Source: Microplitis mediator
Taxonomy: Eukaryota; Arthropoda; Insecta; Hymenoptera; Braconidae
Length of the DNA stretch: 64,000 bases
Assembly (NCBI RefSeq): GCF_029852145.1
Contig: NC_079973.1
Location: 22,214,422 to 22,278,421 of the forward strand
Reading direction: 5' to 3'
The position numbers and the translations under genes were made by a program. Below the pieces are notes generated by a model. The model did no database searches and had not been told where the DNA came from. It saw nothing but the letters and a program-made list of their open reading frames with translations. Shown one piece after another: positions 53,160 through 64,000 of this stretch; position 1 is the first letter of the stretch, and each line of letters opens with the position of its first letter.

Positions 53160-54345
53160 ACGGTCCGTAGCCACGCGGAGGCCGTATATGGTAGTGGGCG
53201 GGAAGACATGGTGGACAGATTTCTCTCAAGTGTGTTGCATATCTCGGGTAATTTGTATTGCGCGCTTGCGCACTATTTACATGCGCATGCGCCTTCAATG
53301 ATCTACAGCGCAGGCGCGCATATTTAGGTGGCGCGCATGTGCAATTTGAATGTCGCGCGTGCGCAATAGTGAGGCGCGACGTCACAGAATTGCAATCGCT
53401 GGTACGGCGGCAGCAGTGTTTCGTAAGTGAGTGGAGGTGGATATAGTTAGAAAAGTTTAAACGGGTACGACTTCGCTACGCCGACGACGACGTGGTAGTG
53501 GTAGTGGAGGAGGAAGATTAAAGAGTAAACCAGTGAGTATAGAAATAAGTTTGTGTTGTATACTGAGAAAAAGAGGGTCTCGAGACACGGAGAAATAACG
53601 AAGACGACAGGTCGGCACGATCGAGTACACGCGGAGCGGTGCAGTTGAGACTCGATACTCCGGTAGTGCGTGTGTGTTCTGTTTTTTTTATTGTTAATTA
53701 CACATTTACTTGTTCGTAAAACATAAAATATTATTTAAAACGTGATTGGTTTGTAATACTGCTTGTTATAACAATTGTTTTATCATAAACTAGACAACCC
53801 GGTGTCACTTTTGCAGAACGTGGCGGTTTATTTAGTCAAAAATAATTAAAAAAGAAGAGCAAGAAGAAATAGTTGTGAAAATAAAAAATATTTGGAGGTT
53901 TTTTTTTTTTTTTTCGTCAACAAGAGGCGCGAGCGAGGGACTTGTGCCCTCGGTCTCTTGTCTCTGACACAACGATTCCGTCCGTTTTACTCGCGAATCG
54001 CGGAGAAAAAATACCGGAGAGAATAAGTTATAAAAAAACGAGCCAACTGAAAGAAAGAAAGATAGATAAAGATAAAGTTTACGTATCAAACGAGGATAGA
54101 CCACACGCGCGCCGGACGTGTTATTTGCGCACCAACGACTACATATCCAAGAGACTATATACGTAATCGTCGGCTAGTATTAACTACATATATAGATATA
54201 TATATATATATATATACATATACACAAGTGACAATACACGGTGGATTTTAAATTTAAAGCAATATAATTTATTTGTTGGTTTAATTTCTCTGTAAAGAGA
54301 AATTTAAAATAAATCGTGATTTTGACGTAAACATAAACAGCAAAT
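53160..54345 (+). promoter_or_regulatory. held out wings promoter and 5'UTR
   Basis: Base composition rises sharply. 53258-53367 contains five GCGC-rich NRF-1-like sites, followed by GACGTCAC (53378-53385). Donor-like sequence TTCGTAAGTGAG near 53420 could end a leader exon. The remainder to 54345 is a purine-rich probable 5'UTR with an (AT)n run at ~54188-54216. Confidence 0.55.
53258..53385 (+). promoter_or_regulatory. Cluster of NRF-1/Ewg-type sites plus CRE
   Basis: TGCGCGCTTGCGCA (53259-53271), ATGCGCATGCGCC (53281-53293), GCGCAGGCGCGCA (53308-53320), GCGCGCATGTGCA (53331-53342) and CGCGCGTGCGCAA (53354-53366) match or approach the TGCGCATGCGCA consensus of NRF-1, whose fly orthologue is erect wing. 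GACGTCA follows at 53378. Five sites within 110 bp of AT-rich genome is not expected by chance. Confidence 0.65.
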
Positions 54346-54472
54346 ATGTGTGATACTACCAATCCAACCACTCAGAGTATTGCGGACTATCTGTCACAAT
54401 TATTGAAAGACAGAAAACAACTTGCGGCATTTCCAAATGTCTTTATACATGTCGAACGGCTTCTAGATGAAG
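54346..54472 (+). CDS. how: held out wings (Quaking/STAR family), first coding exon
   Basis: Partial gene: 42 codons plus one base, then the donor GTGAGT. The peptide MCDTTNPTTQSIADYLSQLL continues with KDRKQLAAFPNVF and ends HVERLLDE, the N-terminal QUA1 dimerisation segment of How/Quaking. The STAR family binds ACUAAY-type RNA through a KH domain and controls muscle and glial mRNA splicing and stability. The KH-QUA2 exons are not in this window, so intron 1 exceeds 9.5 kb. The start is the first ATG and fits the family start. Confidence 0.93.
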
Positions 54473-56308
54473 GTGAGTTACATACTCGTTAATTTATTAT
54501 TTTTATTTATGATAATAGTCAATGTGACATTACACGTACGAGGAATCACCAAGTGAGTCGATATTTTTTAAGTGTGCATTCAATTTTTTATTTTTTTATA
54601 AAATTATCAGTTGACTTGTGATTTTGGAGTAAGTGAAACTCTCACGTGGTCGTGTCCTAGACATTTCTTTACGTTCCTTATTTTATTTTGCTAATTCAAG
54701 GTCAATGGTAAGAGTAATTACTCTTATTGACAATTAGTCATTTAAAATTTCATTTTTTACAACCCAATGTAATGCATTTATAAAATAATTTAAGAAAAAA
54801 AAATTTAAAAGAAAGACATTTAATGGTTTTGTTGTGAGTCATTGAGCAACTATCGTTAACGTGCTATTGTCGTCGTCGTCGTCATCACGACTCGGTTATT
54901 ATCATTTAAAGTCACGTGGTTTTTATTTAGTATTTACAATTATATTTATATTTATATCAATGGCGTTTATTTGGGTGTGAAAATCTCGGAGCAAGATGAG
55001 AATTCCATCAAAAAGAGAGAGTAGAGAATCTGCTTACAAGGTCGTCCGCAACGTCGGTTAAAATAAAATTAAATAAAATAAAAAAATAAAAAGTTGTAAA
55101 AAAGTGTCGAAGCCCAGCAGTAAACCTTGGCCTCGAGTCACGTGCACTCAGAATTATTACCATGGATTTAAATTTATCATTTTATTTAAAAGTTATTTAC
55201 TTTATTAATAATATATAATATATAACGATAGAGATATTTAAATTATTAAGTCGGTTTGGTAATTAAAGTCTATTTGAATTTAATGTATGATAGGTAATGT
55301 AGGCTGGAGAATATATGGACGACATGGTTCGTTTGTGTTAGAAATGTCTGTGTACTCAGTAAATATACACCTTGTGAGGAAACGTCACAGGTGCTACCTG
55401 GCTTTGCTTAATCTTTTTTTTTAAACTTGAGCGTTTTTTACACAAAGTTTTTTTTTATATTTTTTTTACCTTTTTAGTATTAAATAAGAATTAATTACAC
55501 ATGAATGTTCTTTCATAAAATCATGACTGAGTATTGTATAATATATATAAAACGTAAACAATTATTAGTAAAACAGATTACTATATACAATGTATTTATT
55601 GTCTTTAATAGAGTCACTTTCAATTAAAATAACAAATATTCATTTAGAAAAAAAAAAGTATGATATCATCTTTAATTAATTTTTTTAATTTAATCACTTT
55701 GTACACAAGAATAAATATTAGCATAAAAATATAAAATATTATTTTCAACATAAGTTGTCTCTTTAAAAAATATTTAAAAAATTTAACAGATGAAGGATTT
55801 AATTTTTAAAATAATAAAACTTAATTTATTTTATTTTATAGTTATTAATAATGCAAAGACTTAATTGATTTTTTTTTATCACTCAATTTAACTTTATCTA
55901 CAATGAAAAAGGTTAAATAAGTTCAAACTAATCTGTATTTTCTTACTTACAAATATGACACACTGTTATTGTTTTGGCTTTTATTCTCACGTTTGAGATT
56001 TAAGAATAATATGGGTATTTTATAAATTGTCAATGAGCAATTTACTCAGACATAAATTATTACATTTATATTATTTTACTATACACTGTAAAAATTTCGG
56101 TGTAAAAATGGACCCGGAGAACTTTACACAGCCGTGTATAATATAAAAAATAACGGTGTAAAATTCTCTTGGTGTAAATTTTCCATCCGTGTAATTTTAA
56201 CACAGTGTAATCTACTTTTTTTAGACCATTCCGTTTTACTCGTTGTAATTTTGATTAATGAGCAACAAACGATCATTGAATATTTTTAACTACTTAATCA
56301 ATAACTAT

Positions 56309-56542
56309 GTACCTGAAGATCGAAACGTTTTTCGCGTAACGGAATTGGAAAAAATTTATGTGATTCGACTGCGTAAGGGCAACTTAAGGGGTAGCTCCGA
56401 AAGTTAGAGGTGGCCGTAGATTTTCAGCTGACATACCAGTATCTATATGCGAAACATTTCATAATTTTAGTCATGCAACCAGTAGATTTTTTACTTTGCA
56501 ATTTCATTTTCCGTTGCGCGGAAAACGTTTTGATCTTCAGGA
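56309..56542. mobile_element. MITE with CCTGAAGATCG ends, copy A
   Basis: TIRs GTACCTGAAGATCGAAACG and, inverted, CCTGAAGATCAAAACGTTTT. Copy B at 57522-57743 matches along its length, including GGCTGACAT and CCAGTAGATTTTTT. Confidence 0.75.
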
Positions 56543-56594
56543 ATATCAATAACTACATTAATTTTATTTAGATATTAAACAGTATTTTGAACAT

Positions 56595-56768
56595 GGTGTG
56601 AATGTAGCAGACATCAGACAAATTTAAAATTATAAATAATTAAAAAAATAATATTTGAAAAAAATGCACTTGTGAATTTCGAAATTTTTCAAATGCACAT
56701 TTTTATTTATTATTTACTCTATTTATTGAGAATTAAAAATTTGTCTGATGTCTGCTACATTCACACTC
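56595..56768. mobile_element. Palindromic MITE (family 2)
   Basis: 174 bp, GGTGTGAATGTAGCAGACAT to the inverse, with AT duplications; relative of 13141-13331. Confidence 0.75.
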
Positions 56769-57521
56769 ATATTTTGAACATTTAAATATTTTTATGATTA
56801 ATTTGATTAAAGCAAAATTATCATGAATTATATTTACACGTTTGGTGGTGTTAAAATTTCAAATTCACACCGAATTTGGTGTCATTTTCACACTAATATT
56901 TCGACACCGAGACATTTACACTACACCGGGTCCAAAAAATTTTTTACAGTGTATAGTTTATATATCTTATTTTGATGTCAACACTAATTATTATCAATAA
57001 TAATATAATAGAATTAAATACGGTCTATTTACGGTTTAGATTATAAACTAGGGCCGGTGATGTGTAGGAAGATGAGCCAAATAGTTCCATAGTTTTAACG
57101 TACATATGTATATTGTAGAAAAAAGAGAGCAGGGAGTTGATGAAAAAATAAAAATTAGTGCCCGGAAATATCTCATCATGGTCGGTTCTGGTGTTTACGC
57201 CAAGTGGCAGTTATATAGCGCGAAAAATGCCACTTGCCTTCACAGAATATTAAACTGTATTTCTCTGGCATCGCTCCCAAATATTATACTGTGATGCATT
57301 TTATCATGATGTGCTTGGAGGTCCGTGTAACGCCCTAAATTGATAGGCTCTCTCTTAATAATACACCTTGGAAACTTATTTTTGCTTTCATACAATTTAT
57401 CGCCATATTATATAATTTTTTACACTGAGAAAAAATTACTATTACTCAGAATAGATTTTCTTTATTCAATAATTTCTTAGATGAACTATACATACATTTT
57501 TTCACAAGTAGGATTTCTTAT

Positions 57522-57743
57522 GTACCTGAAGATCGGAACGTTTTTCGAACAAGGAAAATGAAAAAAAATAATGAAATTTGACTGCTTACGGGGTAGTTTC
57601 GGAGTTGAGGGTTGGCTTAAGATTTTCGGCTGACATGTTAGCATCTAGGTGGGAAACATTTTAGAAATCTAGTCATCCAGTAGATTTTTTTCTATCCAAA
57701 TTTTTTTTTCGTAGGGCGAAAAACGTTACGATCTTCATGTACA
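57522..57743. mobile_element. MITE with CCTGAAGATCG ends, copy B
   Basis: 222 bp from GTACCTGAAGATCGGAACG to CGTTACGATCTTCATGTAC. Second copy of the element at 56309-56542, about 1 kb away and outside the larger TIR element. Confidence 0.75.
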
Positions 57744-59744
57744 TGATTTTTTGAGAGAAGAAAATGATTACTAAGTTCACATGTTAAGATAAATCTGAAA
57801 ATTACTGAACTTGAATAAAACAAATATTATTTGTATCAAGTTTATAAATTCTTGAGACAAGAAAACACATTCTTGATGATTATCGAAAGTCTATATTCTT
57901 GTCTCAAGAAAAATCTCTCAGCAATGGTATTTTTTTATCTCGATGTGTCTTCTCTTAAAACAAGAATTAAATAAATCAACTTTGTGACATTTTGTCATAA
58001 ATATTTTTCTGATCACTCACAAAAATTATAAAATATTTAAAAAACTCATTTGAAAAATTTTTTACTAGCAGTTAAACGAATGATTATAACTGTGTACGAT
58101 ATTAATTATGTTTAAAATTTTATCAAGGATCTCTCGTTAACTCTCATTGAGACGATTTTACATACACACATACATCCATATACATATGCATCAATGTATG
58201 TATGTACGCATGTGGATCAAATTAACCATTTAAAAAAGAAGACTAAGCGCTTGCGATGAATTTGGCGAATGTCAAGTGTACGTTTGGTCCCTATCAAAGT
58301 CCCGACAGAGTAATTTGTCTATCAAGTCCACACGCGTGATCCTCATAGCATTGTATTGCCACTGGAATACTACAGTATTACTTTCAAGTGAGTTTAGTAC
58401 ACTTACAAGTGAGTACCATCTCTTAATTGCTCGTAAATGGTACCAGTGTAAATAATTTTAAAATTTACTCCTCATTGACTATCCAATGAAAAATGACTTT
58501 AAAATTTGATTACAAAAGTATCTGTAGCACATATGTACCCTTGGATGTCATGTCCAGAAGTCAGTGCCTACCCCTCTCACGTGGTCCCTTCACTCACCGT
58601 CCAGACCATCGCGTCGTTTTTTTTCTCCCCTGCGGAGAGGAGGAGACTTGGTCGGTCCCTTTCCTCTCACAGACACATTCAACATACATATATATTTATA
58701 TATATATATATATATATATACATACATGTAATATACTAGTAGTGTATCTATATAGCTGTAGCTGTATAACTTAACAGAGGTTGGCCCTGCCAACGCGGCC
58801 GCATTCCTTGTTGCTCGTGAACGGCGCGGTGTGGCTCCCTTTACTTGTATTGCTAGTGTATGCTAGTGTAGAATAAACCGAGGCCGGTTGAGGTTGAGCC
58901 ACTGGCGAGTATGTTATGTATAGAAAGAGTGTGTATGCCGCGCAGTAATGTAAGTACCAGCGCTCCCGCCATCGTCGTGTAACCAAGGCACACACCCAAC
59001 TATTATATTTGCCACGCGTACACGCAAGTGTATTTGTACGTCCCTCATATATACTCTTAACATTATACATATGTTATATATGATGTCCCCTGGACAGGCA
59101 AAAGCAACTCGTGTGCTCCTCGCAACATCATCTGATCATGACTTTCAAGATATGTCTTTTTTACTAAAGCATATCTCAGCATGTTTATTACTTCATTTTA
59201 TTTTATAACTATTTTACTTGGATTTTTTTTTTTTTCACTATAAATATTGATGGTATTCTTATACTTATTATTACTACCAATGATAAAATAAACGCTCAAT
59301 GGGCAGTGAATTAAAGGATGGATAAAAAGAAAAGAAAAAAAAAATCCGATAATTTGGTACCGGTAACTTTTGCGAATTTTATCACGAACTGGCAGCGGTA
59401 CAGTAGTTTACCCTAAAAGGTTGTAAGCCTGTTTCTTTTTGTATTTTATATTTATTTTCTTCACTTATGAGCTTTCTTTCTTAAAATATTTATTTTTATG
59501 TATTTATTTATTTTTTTGTTATTTAATTTCATTTTTTTTCGTGTTGTCTTTCATATACATGAGAAAGGTGAAGAGAAAATATGTATATGTGTATTTTATA
59601 TGCACTCTTGACGCAATTGTTGTCACATTAACATTATTGAAAATATATATGAATGAATATTCGGTGGGCGTTAAATACCGTTGACTTTCTTGTTATGAAT
59701 ATGTATATTTATTTATTTATTTATTGATAATAATAATAATAAAT

Positions 59745-60003
59745 AAATTAAAAAATCCGGTCAAAAACGGGAGTGGACTCGATTGATTACGGATTTTATT
59801 TAAATCCGGATTCCCTCCGATTCGGAGTTTTATTATTAAAATAAACTTCCTTTAGAAGTAAATTTTACTCCGAACCAGAGTTCGAATATTAAAACAAACC
59901 CTCTCGGAGTGAATTTCACTCCAAAGGGATTGAATAAATACAGTCATCCGCTCCGCGTTTACTCCGAATTCAATCCTCATTCACTCCGCAAATTTTTTAC
60001 AGT
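59745..60003. repeat. Repeat rich in CTCCGA/TCGGAGT words
   Basis: Dense TTTACTCCGAA, TTCACTCCAAA and inverse TCGGAGTTTT words between AAAATCCGG and AAATTTTTTACAGTAT. The right end resembles the TTTTTTACAGTGTAT end of the element at 56084-56951, so it may be a diverged or truncated relative. Confidence 0.5.
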
Positions 60004-63000
60004 ATATATAAAAATGGATGAAATTGATTTCATATGGACACGAAAATTAAAAAGTGAATAAGTATAATTATGTGAATAATTTTTTTGTTTCGGGCCAATG
60101 AATTTTTAATACATTGTTGTGAACCTCGAGAACGGAAGATTCAAAGAGAACGGTAGCTATAAGTGCAAAGAGACAAGACACATGAGCACCGGGAGTTAAC
60201 CAGCCATATATATATAGATAGATATATGTATCTTCAATGGTAGAGAAAAGAAAGTATATATATATATATATACAATGTGTAGGTGCATACAAACGTAATC
60301 AAGAGATTGTACTCTTAGTTAAAGTCTGATCACGTACACTTGCCAGCTCCTTGAACCTCTGCGGCTTGAAATTAATATTAACGAGACCGAATAAATTAGT
60401 TTCTCATTCTAAGCGCGACAAATTTTAGAGTCTCTTTATATTATGTATGATAGTCAAATAATTTTTATTACTGACTGTCAGTGATAAAATATAAATAATG
60501 ATGAAACTATAGTTGAAGTTTATTACAAGCAATCAATTTAAAATTGACATTTTTTTTTACGAAGATAATTATGTTGCAGTTATTTACTCATATGTTTTTA
60601 TATATCATTTTAAATGTATCTATCTATCGTGGACGGTTGTGGATCGACGAACCGTAACTATTATTGAGTGTTTCAACGATGCTGATAACGTTTCCCACTC
60701 GGTTGGTGGCGTGCCCGAGGCACAAATACCAAACACACTCGGTTGCATGATGCAAAATAACAACTTTAATATCATCTTCTTCATCTTGCACTCGCACGGT
60801 CTCGTTTCATCTTGCTGGGAATCGATTTTACTTGTCATAACTGCTTAACCAATTTTTTTTCCCTTTGCCTTTGCCTCACTCTCTTTATTTTATTATTATT
60901 ATTTTTATTGCACATATTATATTTTTACCACTGATTACACTCGGGCAAGACTAATCGTGTGCAATAATACATGTAATCAGTGTACATACAAAGAAGGTTA
61001 TCCGATGAAAATGATGACGAAAATTAAAATCACATTAGGCTTCGGTCATTTTTTACTGCTATAAATATTTAATTTTTTTTTTCAACATATTTTTGCTTCT
61101 ACGACTCTTACAAAGTAAGAAATAAATTCAGTGAAAATTACAATGAATTTAAAAAAAATTTAATCAGTCGTAAATTGAATTTTTTTAGCGTAAACTTGTA
61201 ATGTATTTTTTTTTCTTCAGTTGATTTAATATTTTTTAGCATTACATATTTAATACTTAAAAAACTTTCTCTTATACAATGTAAACACTTATAAAAGATG
61301 GTGAATTATGTTCTCGTATCTCTTGACCCACCCGGAAAAATTTTCTCAACTCTTAGCGTACACATAAAATAGGAAAGAGAAGTTTAAGTTTCTTTTAAAG
61401 TAGTAAACTAAGTGCCCTCTCACAGCAATTACACCAGCATACTTTCTTTCAAGGAATACCTACTCTACTCTATGTACACATATATAGAATATGTATATAT
61501 ATATATATATATGTATACATACATAAACTTCCTTAAACACTAGAAAAACCATTGAAATCGTGTTGTAAATTTTAAAGTGTAAGTTAATGTACCGTCAAGA
61601 CTACAGAAACTCTCTTAAAATCCTCGTTAAAAAGTTGGTGTCGCACCTACTGGGTCTCCGTTTCTCTTACGCCACATTCCTCAGAAAATTGACACACATT
61701 TTTCTCACCTAAAAAAAAAAAGGTCCTCAATAAATTTCGTAAATTTCCGCTTGTTTTTACCTGTTTTAAAAATATTTAACATTTTTCTTTTACACCATGA
61801 TTAGCAAGTTGAGAAAAAAAAAAAAACATTTTACTCCGGAATGTTTTAATGTAATGGATTTCATAATTATTTCTCAGCTCAACAATTTAATGTCACTGTA
61901 ATTACATCCATTCATATTGTACTATGACTATTTAGAGTAAAAATAATTATTTAACTCCTTTTTAGTTGTACTTATATATATTTATATTATTTATCTAGTG
62001 GATAAAATTAATTTTATATAAGTACATACATATATAAAACGGTTTAGCGAGTGATTATGTTGTTGACTTTGTTGTCTATCTCCAGCCATATAGGCGATCA
62101 ATGGTCGATCGGTTGTATTGCGACCAGTATAGAGTCGAGTGTTGAGTGCCGTTGTCCATTGGTTAAGGTGCGTTTTATTCGCGGTGCCGGCATCAGACTC
62201 GTAGACGTTTCTCCAGCACATTTCTAAATAAGGAAATGCTCGAGCGTACTGCCTGAGGCGGTTGATTGAGAAAAAAATAAAAATAAAAAAAAACGTTTCA
62301 CATTTACTATACTACAGACCTAATACATAAAAGTCTCTCTACACTCAAATAATATATATGTATGTATATATATATATAAAATTAAAATATTCTTGATTAA
62401 AAATTCAACGAAAATAAAATACAGTATACGAAATTAATTAAAATAATTAATTTAAAAGTATTTTTCTACATGTACATATAAATATGTATTTAATACAATA
62501 TACACATGAAAACAAAATATACATTGTTTTTTTCCAGTAAAAAGTAAAAGTCAGTGATGATGAATATCGTTGGGAAATTTGAGCCGGCTGGCGTGTGTGT
62601 GAGTGGCGCAAACGAGTGAAACGAGTCGCGGTTGGTAAATGGCATCATGGCCCTCGAAGTTAAAATGAACAAAAAAAATAATAAAATAAAATAAAGAGAA
62701 AAAAAGATGGCTTGTGAAGACGATACGGTGAAAAAGAAGAAGACGTTGAAGAAGAATAAGAATAAGAAGGAGAAGAAGCAGAAGAGGGCCCTTGGAGGCC
62801 GATGACCGTGCTGACCCGCGACAGCAAACTTTGCCGACTATCTTCTATACCATACACAATACGAGTAAAGAGTAAACTCCCATCCGTAGCTCTCTTCCAT
62901 TCTCTCGTACTTGATTCCCTCGCGCCCTTTTATTTTATACATTTATATATATACACATATGTATGTGCACAGGAATACTATATAGTTGTGTGTATAAAAG

Positions 63001-64000
63001 TTCATGTACATAGAAGGGAAAAGTTCTTTTATTCTGTTTTTTACATTACATTACATTAACCAATACTCGCATCTTTCGCGTCTTACTTACTTACAATCGT
63101 TCTCTCTCGCTCTCCCTTTTTCTCTTAAATTTTTTTTTTATTTTCTTTATTTACGTCTTTTTATTTTGCCTTGTTGCCTGATGCTCGATGCACAACCTTT
63201 ACTTTGAAACCGCAATTATTCCCTTGCTTCTCTATATCTTCCAAGAACCCCGAAGACGTTTTCGTTGAGATTCACTTCCTCGTTCCATTCACGGTTCATT
63301 TTTTATTATCGTTTATTTTTTTAGTAGTAAATATATCAATTTACAGATTCAATTATTTATCTTATACTAATTAATTTTTTTTTGTTATACGTTAATTAAC
63401 AAGCGTTTTCTGACGATTTTTAAAAGATTTCGGAGTAAATATAATATATTTATAGTATTTCATTGTTGTTAAAAGGGATAGTTTTACTTTTAAAATGATA
63501 GTGTTTGCTCCCGCAGAGTTGAGTTAAATAAGGCTGTATAAACGAAAGAGAGACCATGAACGCGCCTTAAAATTCTATCTTGGTACCATCTTCAGGCAAT
63601 CCTCGAGGGGGAAATGCGTGGGTGCTAAAACCAGAAGGGAACAACCAATGGCAGAAGTCTTTAAAAACTAAACACACAACAGTGTTGTATTTCTTATTAT
63701 ATATTTCATTCTTTTGAATGTTTTATACCTCAGGCCCTTTTTTCCCTTCGTTTGGTCCTTATGCCAACGGATCATTGGAAAAATCACGTGGGGTATTGAG
63801 AATATTTTTCTAAATTTTAAAGAAAAATTTATTTTTTTCACGCTCTTCATTATTTTTATTGTTCAAATTATTATTTATTCATTTTAATCGTTATTAATTT
63901 TTGACGAGACTGATATGATTAGTAAAATTCTTTTTAAAAATTAGTCACTCATGTAAAAAGACCATGTGCTTCACGCGTGTCATGTTTGTTATTTCTGAAG

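Larger units (their letters stand above)
56084..56951. mobile_element. 868 bp TIR element with two MITEs nested in it
   Basis: Ends CACTGTAAAAATTTCGGTGT and, inverted, CACTGTAAAAAATTTTTTGG, both adjoining TGGACCCGG-type words; flanked by TATA on each side. The interior has GTGTAAA-type repeats near both ends and contains MITEs at 56309-56542 and 56595-56768. No transposase. Confidence 0.7.
54473..64000 (+). other. how intron 1 (continues past the window)
   Basis: No further how exon is visible. It holds a nested TIR element (56084-56951), a second copy of an internal MITE (57522-57743), a repeat at 59745-60003, many TA-type microsatellites (58680-58722, 60215-60272, 61490-61514) and GC-richer pockets at 58560-59080, 60620-60830, 62030-62260 and 62780-62840 that could be regulatory. 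ORFs inside are short and unconvincing. Confidence 0.6.

Noticed and set aside
58493..59070. Several overlapping ORFs in a GC-richer part of how intron 1
   Set aside because: They include microsatellite-encoded Tyr-Ile runs; more likely regulatory DNA than coding.
1..64000. CRISPR arrays, operons, bacterial signals
   Set aside because: Spliced eukaryotic genes throughout; the direct repeats seen are satellites, LTRs or MITEs without spacer structure.

Overview
This is eukaryotic, strongly AT-rich nuclear DNA with spliced genes. The gene set (Lrrfip2-like, TPX2-like, Ost48/DDOST, NECAP, DDX18/pitchoune, held out wings) is that of an insect. The compact exons, long AT-rich gaps and many small hairpin transposons fit a hymenopteran, perhaps a parasitoid wasp. 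That placement is inference; no organism marker is present.

Layout. 1-1717: a 1.04 kb terminal-inverted-repeat (TIR) element filled with an alternating ~91 bp tandem array. 1718-11970: a complete, young Ty3/gypsy LTR retrotransposon with 993 bp LTRs differing at one base, a 4 bp target-site duplication, intact gag, and intact pol reached by a textbook -1 frameshift site. 11975-13761: nested small MITEs. 13762-16775: a 3 kb giant palindrome (arms ~1.3 kb, 393 bp loop). 18689-22274 (+): Lrrfip2-like gene, 8 coding exons. 24367-27603 (-): TPX2-like spindle assembly factor in one coding exon. 28982-29053 (-): tRNA-Lys(CTT). 29644-31249 (-): Ost48, 3 exons. 31664-33967 (+): a signal-peptide, TPR and transmembrane protein, 5 exons, head-to-head with Ost48. 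37715-38728 (-): NECAP, 3 exons. 39813-48216 (+): DDX18/pitchoune helicase, 9 coding exons with one 5.5 kb repeat-filled intron. 53160-54472 (+): promoter, 5'UTR and first coding exon of held out wings (how/quaking), whose first intron runs off the window end.

The host genes are housekeeping or cell-biological: actin/Wnt-linked coiled coil, spindle assembly, N-glycosylation, endocytosis, ribosome biogenesis, RNA-binding STAR protein. They do not form a pathway. Two divergent pairs (Ost48/TPR gene; NECAP/DDX18) probably share promoter regions. The unusual content lies in the mobile DNA: a canonical A AAA AAC slip site with a downstream hairpin, a duplicated polypurine tract inside gag, a perfect palindrome in each LTR, the giant inverted repeat, and several MITE families with matching copies across the window. 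An NRF-1/Ewg-type site cluster sits upstream of how. Exon borders were set by hand from splice sites, reading frame and protein-family similarity; no search was run.
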